Shown here: positions 9,950 through 20,145 of the stretch, in pieces
Layout of the letters: each line of letters begins with the position of its first letter
How positions within the stretch are numbered: position 1 is the first letter of the stretch
Source of the DNA: Neoscytalidium dimidiatum
Taxonomy: Eukaryota > Ascomycota > Dothideomycetes > Botryosphaeriales > Botryosphaeriaceae
Assembly (NCBI GenBank): GCA_037367355.1
Contig: CM074704.1
Span: 1,178,001-1,242,000, forward strand
DNA length: 64,000 bases
Direction of reading: 5' to 3'
The notes under the pieces: generated by a model
What the model was told of the DNA's origin: nothing
Seen by the model: the letters and a program-made list of their open reading frames with translations, nothing else
Database searches by the model: none
Position numbers and translations under genes: made by a program

Positions 9950-11921
9950 ATGTCGCTACCAGGCTCTGCAAGCGCAGCGATAACAACGGCCTCCTCTCCC
10001 TCATCCTCGCGACCGCCGCCGCGACCGTCGTCATCCATCCTGCACCTCTACGCCGAACTCCTCCTTCACATCCGCACCATCACCCTCACCGCCTCACTCC
10101 GTACCGCCCACACCCCCGAAACCCGCGCCGAGCTCTCCGCCGACGGCGATCGCGTCACCCTCACCCACGAGGGCGAGCAGGCTTCCATCCGCCTGCCGAC
10201 CCTCACCCACGAGGGCGAGCAGGCTTCCATCCGCCTGCCGACCAGGATCGTTGGCGGCGGCGAGGCCGCCCTCACGCTGCCGCGCGCCCCCAGCAAGGAC
10301 TTGGCGCTGAGGCTGCAGCTGAGGGAGAAGCCCGGTTCTGGTGGAGGGCTGTTCGTGGAGGGTGGCCGCGCGGGCCCGGGCGGTAAGGAGAACGTGGTGC
10401 CGTGGGGGGCGGGCGCTTTGGACGGGTGCAAGAGGGTTGCGTGCAGGGCGTGCGGAGAGGAGATTGTGAGGGCGGCAGACGAGGGGCCGGAGGGCGAAGG
10501 GGACGATGCCGAGCGGCCGGGCGTGAAGAGGTGGATGGATTTGCCCAGCGAGAACTGGGCGGAGATGATGGACTTTTGGCATTGCCATAAGCCGCATGAG
10601 CATCACCTGCCGGGACATAGGCATGATGGCGTGGGCGGAGAGAAGGGGTATGCTGCAGGCAATCGGATCGTGGCGAAGAGGGGGGTAGGGTACGTGGACT
10701 TGGCATATTTGCTGCTTGCGGAAGCAGATTGCAAGGGCGTCCAGGTAAGGCCTCTATTCCATCCTTTGCAAACGTTCAGGTTGAAGTCCTTTTCTGGTTT
10801 GTGTTTATCTTCCTCCCTTGCGTGCCTATCGCATTGTCACAATCACTCGGGGGCGAAAAGAAGGAGGCCTTGCCAGAGCTCCGCTCGCATCGGTGGCGTG
10901 GCCTTCGATACAATCGCCCTAGATCAATTGAACATCCGGCACACGGACGGCCTACCCCCTTTGCTTCTAGGAGCAATGCTGCGGTTACTCTCCGTCTGCC
11001 GCGATAACTCGCTCCGTCATGAGTTTTCAGCCTTGCGTTCTGCTGTGTAAGACCAGGGTGATTAAGACATGATACATACTCTTGACAAAGTACAATAAAC
11101 CCACTGAATCCAATCTCAAACGAACAAGATACTCTTCCCCAAGCTAACGATGGTGATAATACGCTTAAGCCCATCTGACACTTCATTCAGCCTTCGACAT
11201 CCACCACTTCAGACCAGCGCCCCACTCTTCAGCAGCAGTTGAGATGCTCGTCCTGCAAAACCGTCGTCGGCGTGGTCGATCCTCGCGCGGAAGGCTGGCG
11301 CATATGGAAATGGAGCATCGCCGTGACGCGCAAAGGTTCACCTAGCTCCCAGACCTACAGCATACGCAAATGGACTTCCGCGCAGCTGCTCTTCTTGATC
11401 GAGAACCAAGGCGTACGGAAGTTCACCGTCGTGACGGACCATACCACCGAGGACAGTGAAAGCGAAGAGAAAATCGATCCAATTATGGTCAGTAGAGAAG
11501 CCACGCCTCTGGTTTAAGCGCTGAGGAAATGACTTCGAAATCCCCCATACTGACGGCATAACAGATCTGGGTCTTCACGCCAGACCTTTCTTTCTCCTCG
11601 TCCATAGCGGCTGATCATCGCAACGATCCTACGCGCGCGATGAAGGTGCTGTGGAAGGTTGCACCGGTTCCGCCTCCCGCGCTTGAAGAGGCAGCCGCCG
11701 CAGGTGGACCGGTACAGCAGCCGGCTAGGTATGGCAAGACGGAGAGCCAAGCATTAGACAGGGGAAGCTTGTCAGTTGAGGAATTGAGCTTACCGGCAAC
11801 CGCATTCAGAGCATTAATTGAGGCTTTGAGAGAGGGTGGCGAGTGGCTGCCGGAAAACGCTAGGGAGTTTAAGGAGTGGAAGGTCGGTTTGGTAGAGAGG
11901 TTTAGTGAAGATGAGGTGTAG
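9950..11921 (+). CDS. HECT_2 / UBE3D-like E3 ubiquitin ligase (Ipa1-related)
   Basis: Three exons, 9950-10744, about 11239-11487 and 11565-11921, give about 466 residues. The protein resembles the HECT_2 family (UBE3D; yeast Ipa1 is the fungal relative), atypical E3 ligases linked in yeast to pre-mRNA 3'-end processing. The evidence is an N-terminal beta-rich half, a CRAC motif near residue 165, the family hallmark around WAEMMDFWHCHKP near 208, a second knuckle RCSSC at the start of exon 2, and a helical C-terminus ending near ALREGGEWLPENAREFKEW. The ATG at 9950 is the first in frame. Intron 1 is about 490 bp and ends in three alternative CAG acceptors (11232, 11235, 11238), all in frame. 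Exon 1 holds a perfect 42 bp tandem duplication (10159-10242) that repeats 14 residues; see findings. Family assignment is good; the exact first junction is not certain. Confidence 0.8.
10159..10242. repeat. Perfect 42 bp tandem duplication inside a coding exon
   Basis: Two identical 42-base copies, 10159-10200 and 10201-10242, lie head to tail and keep frame, duplicating 14 residues (THEGEQASIRLPT with a preceding Leu). Complete identity at every codon position points to a recent event or an assembly artefact. Confidence 0.95.
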
Positions 11922-12152
11922 TCCTGTCTCACTAAGGCCGTGGTCATTACAGTATTATCCTTCCCCTTTATAGCAGCTTATAAAGCATCAGGTCTTCTTC
12001 AACATATCCATACCTAGTTAGAGCAAGCAGCGCCCTGAATGGAAGCCCGCCCAACCAGGATAATTCCGATGAACATGGATCCTCTCAAGTGATGAGGCAC
12101 TCTTCGGGGTTTACTTCCAGAGTGTACTAAATGTATTTTGCTGGAACATCCA

Positions 12153-13373
12153 CTAGTGATTCATAGAACACTCCGCTGTGACCCTTCGCTCATACTCCCT
12201 CGCTTCTTCCATCGTCTCATGTACCCACGTATCTTCGGAAACGAAACAACAGGATACGTCCAACCCATTGATAACACTGCCGCTGCCGCTAGTGTGCCCC
12301 AACCTATTACCACCGCCGCAGCTCCGTATCCTTGACAAAACACGCTTATTGATGCAACCGAGGAGACTAGCGCTTTTGTCGGAGGCGGCGAAGCTGGCAT
12401 CAACCGGCGTCGTAGGCGCTGAAGCCACTTTCCTTACCCCGTTGCACCATCCCCGAACCTTCGAAGTAACTTTCGTGCCCCAAGTCGCAGCGCGGGTCCG
12501 CCTCCTGCGCACCTCTCCATCAGGGCCGACTTCGTAGCGCCCATTACCGAACAGCTCAACGACGGAAATGGTCTCGGCATAGCTGCTTCCAGCTTCGCTT
12601 CCTTGATTGCCATGGTCGCCACCTTCGCTGGGAGCCAGCCTTACTCCATCACCACCACTGCTGCTACCATCTCCTTTCCCCTCCCGCAACGTATGATCCC
12701 GCGCCTGCCGTCTCCGCTTGCACGTCTCTCCCGCCGCTGTGAGCAGGAGGCGCTCATCATGAGCGAAGCTCAGGGCTCCGTTCGTCATCTTCTGCGATTC
12801 TGACACCCCGGCTCCTTTCCCTTCCAGCTTCGTCCTGGTCCCCAGCCGCTCCTCGTGGCGGAGGGGTTTCTTTTCCGCCTTCCCTATCAAGCTCGTGATC
12901 CGCGACCTCACCAGTTCCGCAAGCCGCCTCGGTGGTACTCGCTCGTTCCGGCCAGCCCGCTCCTCTGTCTCCCGACCACCACCGGAGACGTTCCAACCGA
13001 CGTATCTGAGCCCGACTGGCGCATCTTCGTCCTCGCACTGCTGTGGCGTAGCTCCGTTCTGCTGGTTGTCGACGCCGGAGGTGGGGGCAGCTGGCGTGCG
13101 CGGTAACGGCGTCGAAGATGTGCGTGTGTGCGAGACTTGAGGCGCAGAAGGAGAAGCTGTACTGTCGCAATGAGGACTTTCGACAGCCGGTGCCTCCATG
13201 TGTTTTTCTTCTGTGTCAAGTGCTTGATTTTCGTGCATGACGTTGTCGTTATCGGCGGAAGTGAGAATGATGTTTGAAGGTGAGGCGGGAACAGAGGGAC
13301 CCTCCATTAGCCGCACGGAGCCTCGAGGGACCGTGAGCACGTTGCGCGGGTTGGGGTACGGTGGAGGTGACAT
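12153..13373 (-). CDS. Hypothetical protein, Ser/Thr-rich, 406 residues
   Basis: A single open frame from an ATG at 13373 to a TAG at 12153. I recognise no family. The N-terminal half is rich in Ser, Thr and Pro and probably disordered. Residues about 130-240 contain basic stretches, for example CKRRRQARDHTLR. The C-terminal 130 residues look more ordered: the block YAETISVVELFGNGRYEVGP is followed by a basic segment (RRRRTRAATWG) and a Cys-containing end. Composition and codon pattern look protein-like, in contrast to the overlapping frames on the other strand. It is convergent with the UBE3D-like gene, with a gap of about 230 bases. Function is unknown; nuclear location would fit the basic patches but is only a guess. 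Confidence 0.6.
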   Translation of the reverse strand: MSPPPYPNPRNVLTVPRGSVRLMEGPSVPASPSNIILTSADNDNVMHENQALDTEEKHMEAPAVESPHCDSTASPSAPQVSHTRTSSTPLPRTPAAPTSGVDNQQNGATPQQCEDEDAPVGLRYVGWNVSGGGRETEERAGRNERVPPRRLAELVRSRITSLIGKAEKKPLRHEERLGTRTKLEGKGAGVSESQKMTNGALSFAHDERLLLTAAGETCKRRRQARDHTLREGKGDGSSSGGDGVRLAPSEGGDHGNQGSEAGSSYAETISVVELFGNGRYEVGPDGEVRRRRTRAATWGTKVTSKVRGWCNGVRKVASAPTTPVDASFAASDKSASLLGCINKRVLSRIRSCGGGNRLGHTSGSGSVINGLDVSCCFVSEDTWVHETMEEAREYERRVTAECSMNH

Positions 13374-14742
13374 GGCGACCGTCCGCGGTCGTCGTTGCTG
13401 GCTGGTGAGGGAAGTCGGGCGCGCGTGATGTATCAGAGCCTTTGGAGGAGTAAACTGTTCTCTTCCAGTCTTACCTCCTTAAACGTCCTCGCAATTACTA
13501 TATACCTCTCAGGATATGATCCTTAGCTGAGAAGGACTTTTTGGACTGGTATGCTGAGAGGGAACAATGGTACAGGTACATCAGCATCACGCGTACCGAA
13601 CAATTGCCATTTTTCGGTTGTCCAAGAATCAATTTCTGTGTCTTTCCGTGTCCTAAGACAGCTCTCTAGCAGGTTACTAGACGAGACTATCCTGATCAAA
13701 GAAATTATTGTTCATGAATGGACCAAACTTGTGCCGGACACCTCCAAAGCCAAGTGCGCTGGCCATATCGGCAAGATTGTTGAGGGCTGGAGCTGAAAAG
13801 ACCCTGAGCCAGAAATCCCATCTTTTACCACCAGACCCCAGACCTTTACGCTCGATGGAGGACCTCGTACTGTATATAGCACGGGATAGAGAGCGCGCCA
13901 AACAAACTCCGGCGGAAATGCAAGTAGATCTAGAGAACACATCGGATGGTGAATAGCTGGGTCCAACACTGTATGTACTCTCAACAGCATGCCGGAGCTG
14001 GCCGTACTTTACATAGTAAGCAACAACTGGACAAACAGCACACTTTGATGTATTATTCACTTGGCCGAATGCACACAAGTAATTTCAGATGAGTGAATTT
14101 TGTGGAGTGACGTATCAATCCATCATAGCCCCGTAACCCATACCAAGCAACCAAATCCGGATCCCTAAATTATAACAGTGTCTATGCTACAAGTGGGGGC
14201 CTGGCTCTAGAGTCCCAGAGACCGGGTGCTCATCCTCGATAGCCGTGAAGAAGTCGAGAGTGTACCATTCTCGGAATCGAGGAAATAATCTCGTCAAAAA
14301 CACCCAAAATTACCTCCGAACTGGGAAATGTGTCCACTGATCCAATCTCGTATGGAGGGACATGCGAAAAGAGGAAAGCATGCAAAAGCTGGCAACGGAA
14401 AACTCATGCCTTTTTTTCCCCTGGCGTTTTCGTTTTATCCTTGCCTCTCTCACCATCTCTTCCACACCCAGTTCCTCCAAAGAACTGATCAAAACGGCAT
14501 TCCATCCAAACATCCCGCAGGATGCAGTATACCTCTCATCTTGAAGCCAACCCGTCGTCATTCAATGGTGTAGCCACCACTTCATGTAATAGGAAATAAA
14601 GAAATCGCTGGAAAACGCTCACATCAAAAACAGACAACTGAAAGGCCTCAACACGACCATCCTAGATGGCGTGGCAGGAGAAAACATAAAATGGAAAAAG
14701 CGATTTCCGCGACGGTGAGTCATGAATTTCGAAGTTCATGAT
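13374..14742. other. Intergenic, 1.37 kb
   Basis: No supported gene. It is somewhat AT-richer than its neighbours. It should contain the promoter of the 12153-13373 gene and the 3' end of the transcription-factor gene. Short open frames at 13708-13956 and 14328-14573 lack any family signature. Confidence 0.55.
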
Positions 14743-17334
14743 TTACGGGCCGAAGTCGAACGCAGCCATGTCGTTGAATGTATCTGGCTGGCAAAAGGCA
14801 TTGTCGAACTGACCACCAAAGTTCGACAGGTCCTGGAACCAGTTGCTGCTTCCCTCGCCATTGTTGTTAGCCGAGGCATTGCCCGTGGTGGCCGAATCAA
14901 ATAGTGTGAAATCCCCAGAAGGGAGGAAATCATCTCCGAAACCCTCGTCAATGGGCATGCTGCTATGGGTGTTGGTGGCCGGGCTGAACAGCGTCAGATC
15001 GGGCTGTGCTGCCGGGGACAAATGAGTGTTGTTGCCCGAGCGAAAGCCTGCGAGATTCTGGTTGCCCATTTGCAGCGGAGGGAAGTGATCAGCAAACATA
15101 TTGTCGTCGTGGCTCAGAGCAGGAGTCGGCTGCTGAATGTTGGAGCTGAAGTTCATGGTCTGATCGAACAGGAGGTTGTCCACGGAGTGGTTGAAGTCAG
15201 TGTCCGGAGTAGTGATGGCATCCTCGAATGACGTGGGTTGAGTGGGGGAATGCGAGGACGAGCCAGTCATTTCGGTGCCAGCAGTAGTGATGGATTCCCG
15301 ACGCCACGCATCAGGCTGAAAGTTGGTGGTCAGATGAGGCAGGTTGTTCGTGTAGCCAAAGTTGTCAAACTCAAAATCGCTATAGGACGAGGACGGCATA
15401 GCAGGGGAGTTATCAAAAGGAGTCATGGGCGTGTTGACTTGATGCATCGGAGCAGAAGCAGGCGTGTTGATGAATGGAGTAAGAGGAGTAGTAGGAGTGA
15501 GAGAAGTTGAGGGGCCATTTGGCTTCTTAACACCTTTGCCGTTCGCTTTCGATCTGACATAGGTCCAACCATGTGCCTTCTCCATGTGCTGTTTGCAGTT
15601 GGACTCACGCTTGGAAGCGTAAGCGCAGGGTGCAAACAGGCACTTGTACTGCGGCGGCGCGGCTGTGTGCTTGTCATTGACGTGACGGTCGCGCTCCTTC
15701 TCCGTCGGCCAGCCCAGGTCGTGGTACTTGCATTTCGCCTCAGGGCACTTCCAAGGGCGAGAGTGAGTCTTCTCGTGCTTGGTCAAATCGCAAGGACGCT
15801 TGAACTCCTTCTTGCAGTCGGCACAAATGTGCATGACGTCGCCAGGACGGTCAGACTTGCGCCTACGGGCCATAGAGCGGTGAACACTGTCCTCATCCAG
15901 GTCGTCCTCGTCCAGCGGGCGCTTGAATGTCGCGTTGAGCTTCATCCGCTCCGATTCAGTAGCGATGGGAATCATCTTGCCGTTCTTCTCACGAACCAGT
16001 TCGGCGGGCTCGCCGTTGTGGCTGAGACCACCACGAAGGGTGATCTTCTCGTCTCTGTCATAAACTGTTAGTTTGCGTTTGTACATGGTGCGCCCGGAGG
16101 GCGGTGATTCCGTGTCGGACGAGGTGTACGGGAAGTATGAGTCAAACAGTCCAATGTAGTGTAGCACGCTAGGAGGTGAGGACCAATCGAAGGGACCAAC
16201 ATACGGGTGATAATCCATCTCGTCCAGCGCCTCTCCGGAGGCTTCCTTCTCCCTGGTGGCGGCCATAATGGCAGCGTAGCGGCGGATCTGTTCGACGAGG
16301 TCAAGGAAGTAGTTGTTAGTGTACGGGCGGTCAGTCGGTAGGCGCTGGTCGGCTTCGCAGAGGTAGTCGACAGTATGGGCGATAAAGGTGACGCTCGTTT
16401 CGCAGAATCGTAGATACTTGGCTGGCGAGGCGGCGTACTCCTTTATGCGGCGGAATACATGAGTGAACGCACGGCGGAAGTTAGACTCAGCTGGACTTAC
16501 GGGAGCGAGGAAGATGAGGGTCTTTTCTAGGTCACGGAGGTTGGTGATGTCCTTTGCGCCAATGCGACGCGGGACGTCTTTGATGAGCGGGTGGAATTCT
16601 TTCAGCGCAACTTCCTGAAGGATGGGCTTGACGATGCGTTTCTGGATGTGCTTGATAGCGACCTCGCTGAGGCCGCGGACCTTGTCCTCGTTCTGGGACA
16701 GGCCGGAGTGCGACTTGGTCACTGCCGAACGAGTGGTAGCGGCAGACGAGCGCACCGAGCGGCGGGCGGAATGGGCGTCTTTATACTTGTTAGTGGCGGG
16801 CGGGGTAGTGTTGGCTGCTGGCGAGTTACCATAGATGGATCCGCTGACAGAGGAGCCCAGGCCGCTGTCGGAGACGTGGTGGTGGTCAACGACCTGCTGC
16901 TTGGGCTTAGCGTCCAGCTCCATCATGTCCGGGTCAGCGACAGGAGCGTGGTTGTCCAGCATGAAGCTGGGGACCGGAAGGACCCTGTTGTCGGTCAGGA
17001 TGCTCGCATCCGACGAAGTCTTGCCGGCCAAGACGTTGTCAAACGAGGTGAGCAGGTCCGAGATCCTCTTCTCGCCAGCGTCGAGGAGGATTTGCTCGAG
17101 AGACTGAGGATTGGTCTCGGAGCGCTTGGGCATGGAGCAGTAATGAGCGATGGGGTCGACCAGGTCGTTGGCGACGTGGGTGGGCGAGTGGAAGGTGCCG
17201 GACTTGCGGAGGTTGGAGGTGGTGAGCGAGGGAGGAGCCATGGAGGAGCCGGTCACCTTTTGAGGGCGGCGGCGGGGATGGACCTGGTTGGTCGAAGCCA
17301 TGTTGGAGAATCCTTTGCTTCTATGCGATGTCAT
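14743..17334 (-). CDS. C2H2 zinc-finger transcription factor (three fingers)
   Basis: An intronless gene of 863 residues. The N-terminal 200 residues are Ser-rich and low in structure. Residues about 215-370 form a conserved-looking helical region, from GLSEVAIKHIQKRIVKPIL to NNYFLDLVEQIRRYAA. Near residue 500 begins a finger block: CADCKKEFKRPCDLTKHEKTH, then CPEAKCKYHDLGWPTEKERDRH, then CLFAPCAYASKRESNCKQH, so one classical finger and two with wider Cys spacing. After about 600 the protein is rich in Asn, Ser, Thr and Pro and acidic at the end, as in activation domains. It should bind DNA in the nucleus; target genes are unknown and I cannot name an orthologue. The first ATG (17334) has a weak context; the in-frame ATG at 17301 (MASTNQ) has A at -3 and G at +4 and may be the true start. 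Confidence 0.9.
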   Translation of the reverse strand: MTSHRSKGFSNMASTNQVHPRRRPQKVTGSSMAPPSLTTSNLRKSGTFHSPTHVANDLVDPIAHYCSMPKRSETNPQSLEQILLDAGEKRISDLLTSFDNVLAGKTSSDASILTDNRVLPVPSFMLDNHAPVADPDMMELDAKPKQQVVDHHHVSDSGLGSSVSGSIYGNSPAANTTPPATNKYKDAHSARRSVRSSAATTRSAVTKSHSGLSQNEDKVRGLSEVAIKHIQKRIVKPILQEVALKEFHPLIKDVPRRIGAKDITNLRDLEKTLIFLAPVSPAESNFRRAFTHVFRRIKEYAASPAKYLRFCETSVTFIAHTVDYLCEADQRLPTDRPYTNNYFLDLVEQIRRYAAIMAATREKEASGEALDEMDYHPYVGPFDWSSPPSVLHYIGLFDSYFPYTSSDTESPPSGRTMYKRKLTVYDRDEKITLRGGLSHNGEPAELVREKNGKMIPIATESERMKLNATFKRPLDEDDLDEDSVHRSMARRRKSDRPGDVMHICADCKKEFKRPCDLTKHEKTHSRPWKCPEAKCKYHDLGWPTEKERDRHVNDKHTAAPPQYKCLFAPCAYASKRESNCKQHMEKAHGWTYVRSKANGKGVKKPNGPSTSLTPTTPLTPFINTPASAPMHQVNTPMTPFDNSPAMPSSSYSDFEFDNFGYTNNLPHLTTNFQPDAWRRESITTAGTEMTGSSSHSPTQPTSFEDAITTPDTDFNHSVDNLLFDQTMNFSSNIQQPTPALSHDDNMFADHFPPLQMGNQNLAGFRSGNNTHLSPAAQPDLTLFSPATNTHSSMPIDEGFGDDFLPSGDFTLFDSATTGNASANNNGEGSSNWFQDLSNFGGQFDNAFCQPDTFNDMAAFDFGP

Positions 17335-20145
17335 TAGCCTCCGGCGGCGGTGTTCGGGAACCCTTTTCGGTATGACTCACTGGACTGGAGGTCGAGGAGG
17401 GTGAATCACTTTGGACCGATCAGTTGATGCGGACAACCAGATCGGGCCTGGTGGCCTTGACTGGCAGGGCTCAGGGCAGCGCGAAAAGGATGCAGCAAGG
17501 CGAAGCAGTGGAGCACCTCGAGCGAGGATGCAGAGGAGAAGGTCGGGTCCAGAGCAGCAGTCACGGCTTCATCCAAGGCAAGGCAAGGCAAGGCAAGGCT
17601 GAAAGAGGAAGTCGACGGTGGTGATGCGGGACGGCGAGGCCACGGACGGATCGGACGGTGGGCAGGACGGGCGGCGGACAGAATAAAAGGCGACGGGAAT
17701 TGGGTCGATCGAGAGGGAGGGCGGAGTCAGCGCAGGCAGGGCGCTTGGGGGCGGGCAGCGAGTATATGAGGAGGGGCCCAGGACGGGGCAATTGGCGGAT
17801 GGAGGGCGCGATGCTAGCGGCGGCGGGCAGGCGAGAGCAGGGCCAAGCAGACGGCGGCGATGACGAGGCCGTGCGACAAGCGGAAACAACGGAGGCGGCA
17901 CAGTACAATGCAAGCAAGCTGCGAACCTGAGGGACGGGAGCAAGAGGACGGGGACGGGGGAAGGGTGAGGTTTTGGTGGACAGCACGACGCGGCGAGGTG
18001 GTGACTGACGTCCTGCGGGCTCCAGGCAGCAGCGTTGCGCGGGCGCGGCGCTAGGGCGGATGGGGCAAGGCGCATCAACGCGGCAGGGCGGTGCAGCCGG
18101 GCCAGTCCAGTAGTGCGCAGGGCAGCGCAGGTGCGCAGGTGCGCAGGTGAGCGGCGCGCGGACGGACGAGCGCTCGCGGCCGAAGCGCAGAGATTGGCGC
18201 TCCCGTTGCGGCCGCCTGCAGCCGCCCATTGGCCCAGCGCCCATCACGAGCAACACCAGGGCTCAGCGCTCGCTGCTCGCCGCTCAGCAGCCCGCCACTT
18301 GAGCCGCATGTCGCAGTGCCCGCAGCGTCCGCCAGCCCGCGTCCGTCGGTGAGAATCGAGCCCCGACCCCGCGGTCAGGAGGGCACGAGGGACCAACCCC
18401 CTCCACTACGCACCACGCACCACGCACCCACCGGCCAGTCCCGTCCTGCCCGTCCTGCCCCGTCCTGCCCGTCGCCTTGGGGGCCAAAAAGCACCCTCGC
18501 TCCCCACTCCAGTCGCTCTCGCTTTCGCTCCCTCTCACGCTGCGTGCGCGCCCTCCCGCTGTCCGTTTGTAATCACCGCGTCGGCTGCGTCGGGCCATGC
18601 CGCGATCCATCCGCCGCGCCAGCCCGGTCAAGCTTCTGCCCGCGCCCAAGCCCTCGCCTCCAGCCAAATCGCTAGTCTCGAGCCAATGCGTCCTTGCGGC
18701 GCAGACACCCGTCCGTCAGCCAGTCCGCGCCGTCCGTTGCTGCCGTCGCTGTTGGTTCCTGCCGATGGCCTGATTCGCGACGGGTGTGCCCTGTGAGTCA
18801 GCCTTGCCGGCGCGTGCGAAGGATTGCACTTGACGTTTCATCATACAGGCTGTGTGCACCGCCCTCCACAGCCTGGCCGGCCTGTCCTCACTTCTCACCG
18901 CGCTGCCGTGCGCGACTTTTTTCCCGCTCTGCTCTGCCACGCTGTCCCACCCCGTCCACATCTGGCCACCGGCACCTCTCCGAACGCCCTTCGCCCATCG
19001 TCGCTTGTCTTGCATGCCCCACGGCCCACAGTCCCCGCCAAGCGGCAGTGCTGTCATCTCCGCCCCGCCCAGCTCTCGCATGCCCTTGCTATTGGCCAAT
19101 GCGGATAGCATTTGCCGATTCTGGAAAGCCGTCGTTGTGGGTACTTCCGCCCGCCTTTGATCCTGCCCCAAGGCCAGTCGCACAAGGAACACCAAGCTTT
19201 GAATCTTCCGCTGCACCACCTGCGTCCGGGCGGCCTCCCGCGGTATAAGACAACGCGTCTTCTCACCACCACTCCCTCCGCGCGTTTTCCTGCTGCCTTA
19301 AGACTTCTGTCCATCTCCGTAAGCTGCCGTCGTACCCAAGGACGTATGCCAATTTTGCCCAGCATTTCAACGTATATGCGCCATTCCTAGCTCCGGTTTA
19401 TTCTGCTGCCTGAATGCCAACTCCAATTCCCTCTCAGACGCTTACTTCTGCCAAGACCCATTCGCAACTTCGGCTCCTTTACCGTCTTTTTCCTCTTCCT
19501 GCCAGCTGAAATGCCCCCCCCCCTTTGTTTTTTTTAAAAAAAAAGAAAAAAGAAAAGAAAAGAAGAAAAGCCAGGCAAAAAGGTTCTTGTTTGATCGAAA
19601 CACGCGCAGCGGCCGGCATCAAAGTGTCGGCGAGGACGCGTCATGTGAGAATAATCTTAGCCCACCTCTCACATCTGGTAGATTCTCTTCGCTGCGTCCC
19701 AAGCCCAGCATGCACAGTACCACGAGTAACAAACATGACCTTCTTTCCCAATTATTGACGTATTTCTACTAATTAATTTTTGCGATTAACTATGGTGAAG
19801 ATTACAAATGTCTCTCTGTCTTTTCTTCTCCTTTAACGTCAACAAGTTACTGAACTGCTCCAGAACTGCTCCTTTAGATTTCTCTCGCTATATCCTGCAT
19901 AAGGAAGTGTGACAAAGCGAAGCGTTGGCCTTACGCATCGGGCTGATCGCCGTTGTAGGGAAATTCTCATCAGCTCGCTGTGTTTGGACCCTGTTTCTGA
20001 GAGCGAAACTGTTGACGCGGGTCCAATTAGTATTTTGAACCATGGTTCAAGATGAACGATTGAATATAATCCCTCTCCAAAATAAATTTGCCTTGTCTAT
20101 GCATTCGCCTCCCCTTTCAACCGCTCCCACGCCCTTGTCATCAGA
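17335..20145. other. Divergent intergenic region, 2.8 kb
   Basis: This lies between the C2H2 factor (minus) and the F-box gene (plus). No gene is supported: frames overlap on both strands and have Arg/Pro/Ala/Cys composition typical of GC-rich noncoding DNA. Features seen are five AAGGC units at 17573-17599, a CCCGTCCTG-type repeat at about 18439-18474, GGTGCGCA repeats at about 18128-18150, a C9 then T8/A8 block at about 19513-19545, and an AT-richer last 500 bases. A long, repeat-bearing region like this would suit a long promoter or leader for a regulator gene. Confidence 0.6.
17573..17599. repeat. AAGGC pentanucleotide repeat
   Basis: About five consecutive AAGGC units, in the upstream region of the C2H2 factor gene. 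Confidence 0.85.
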
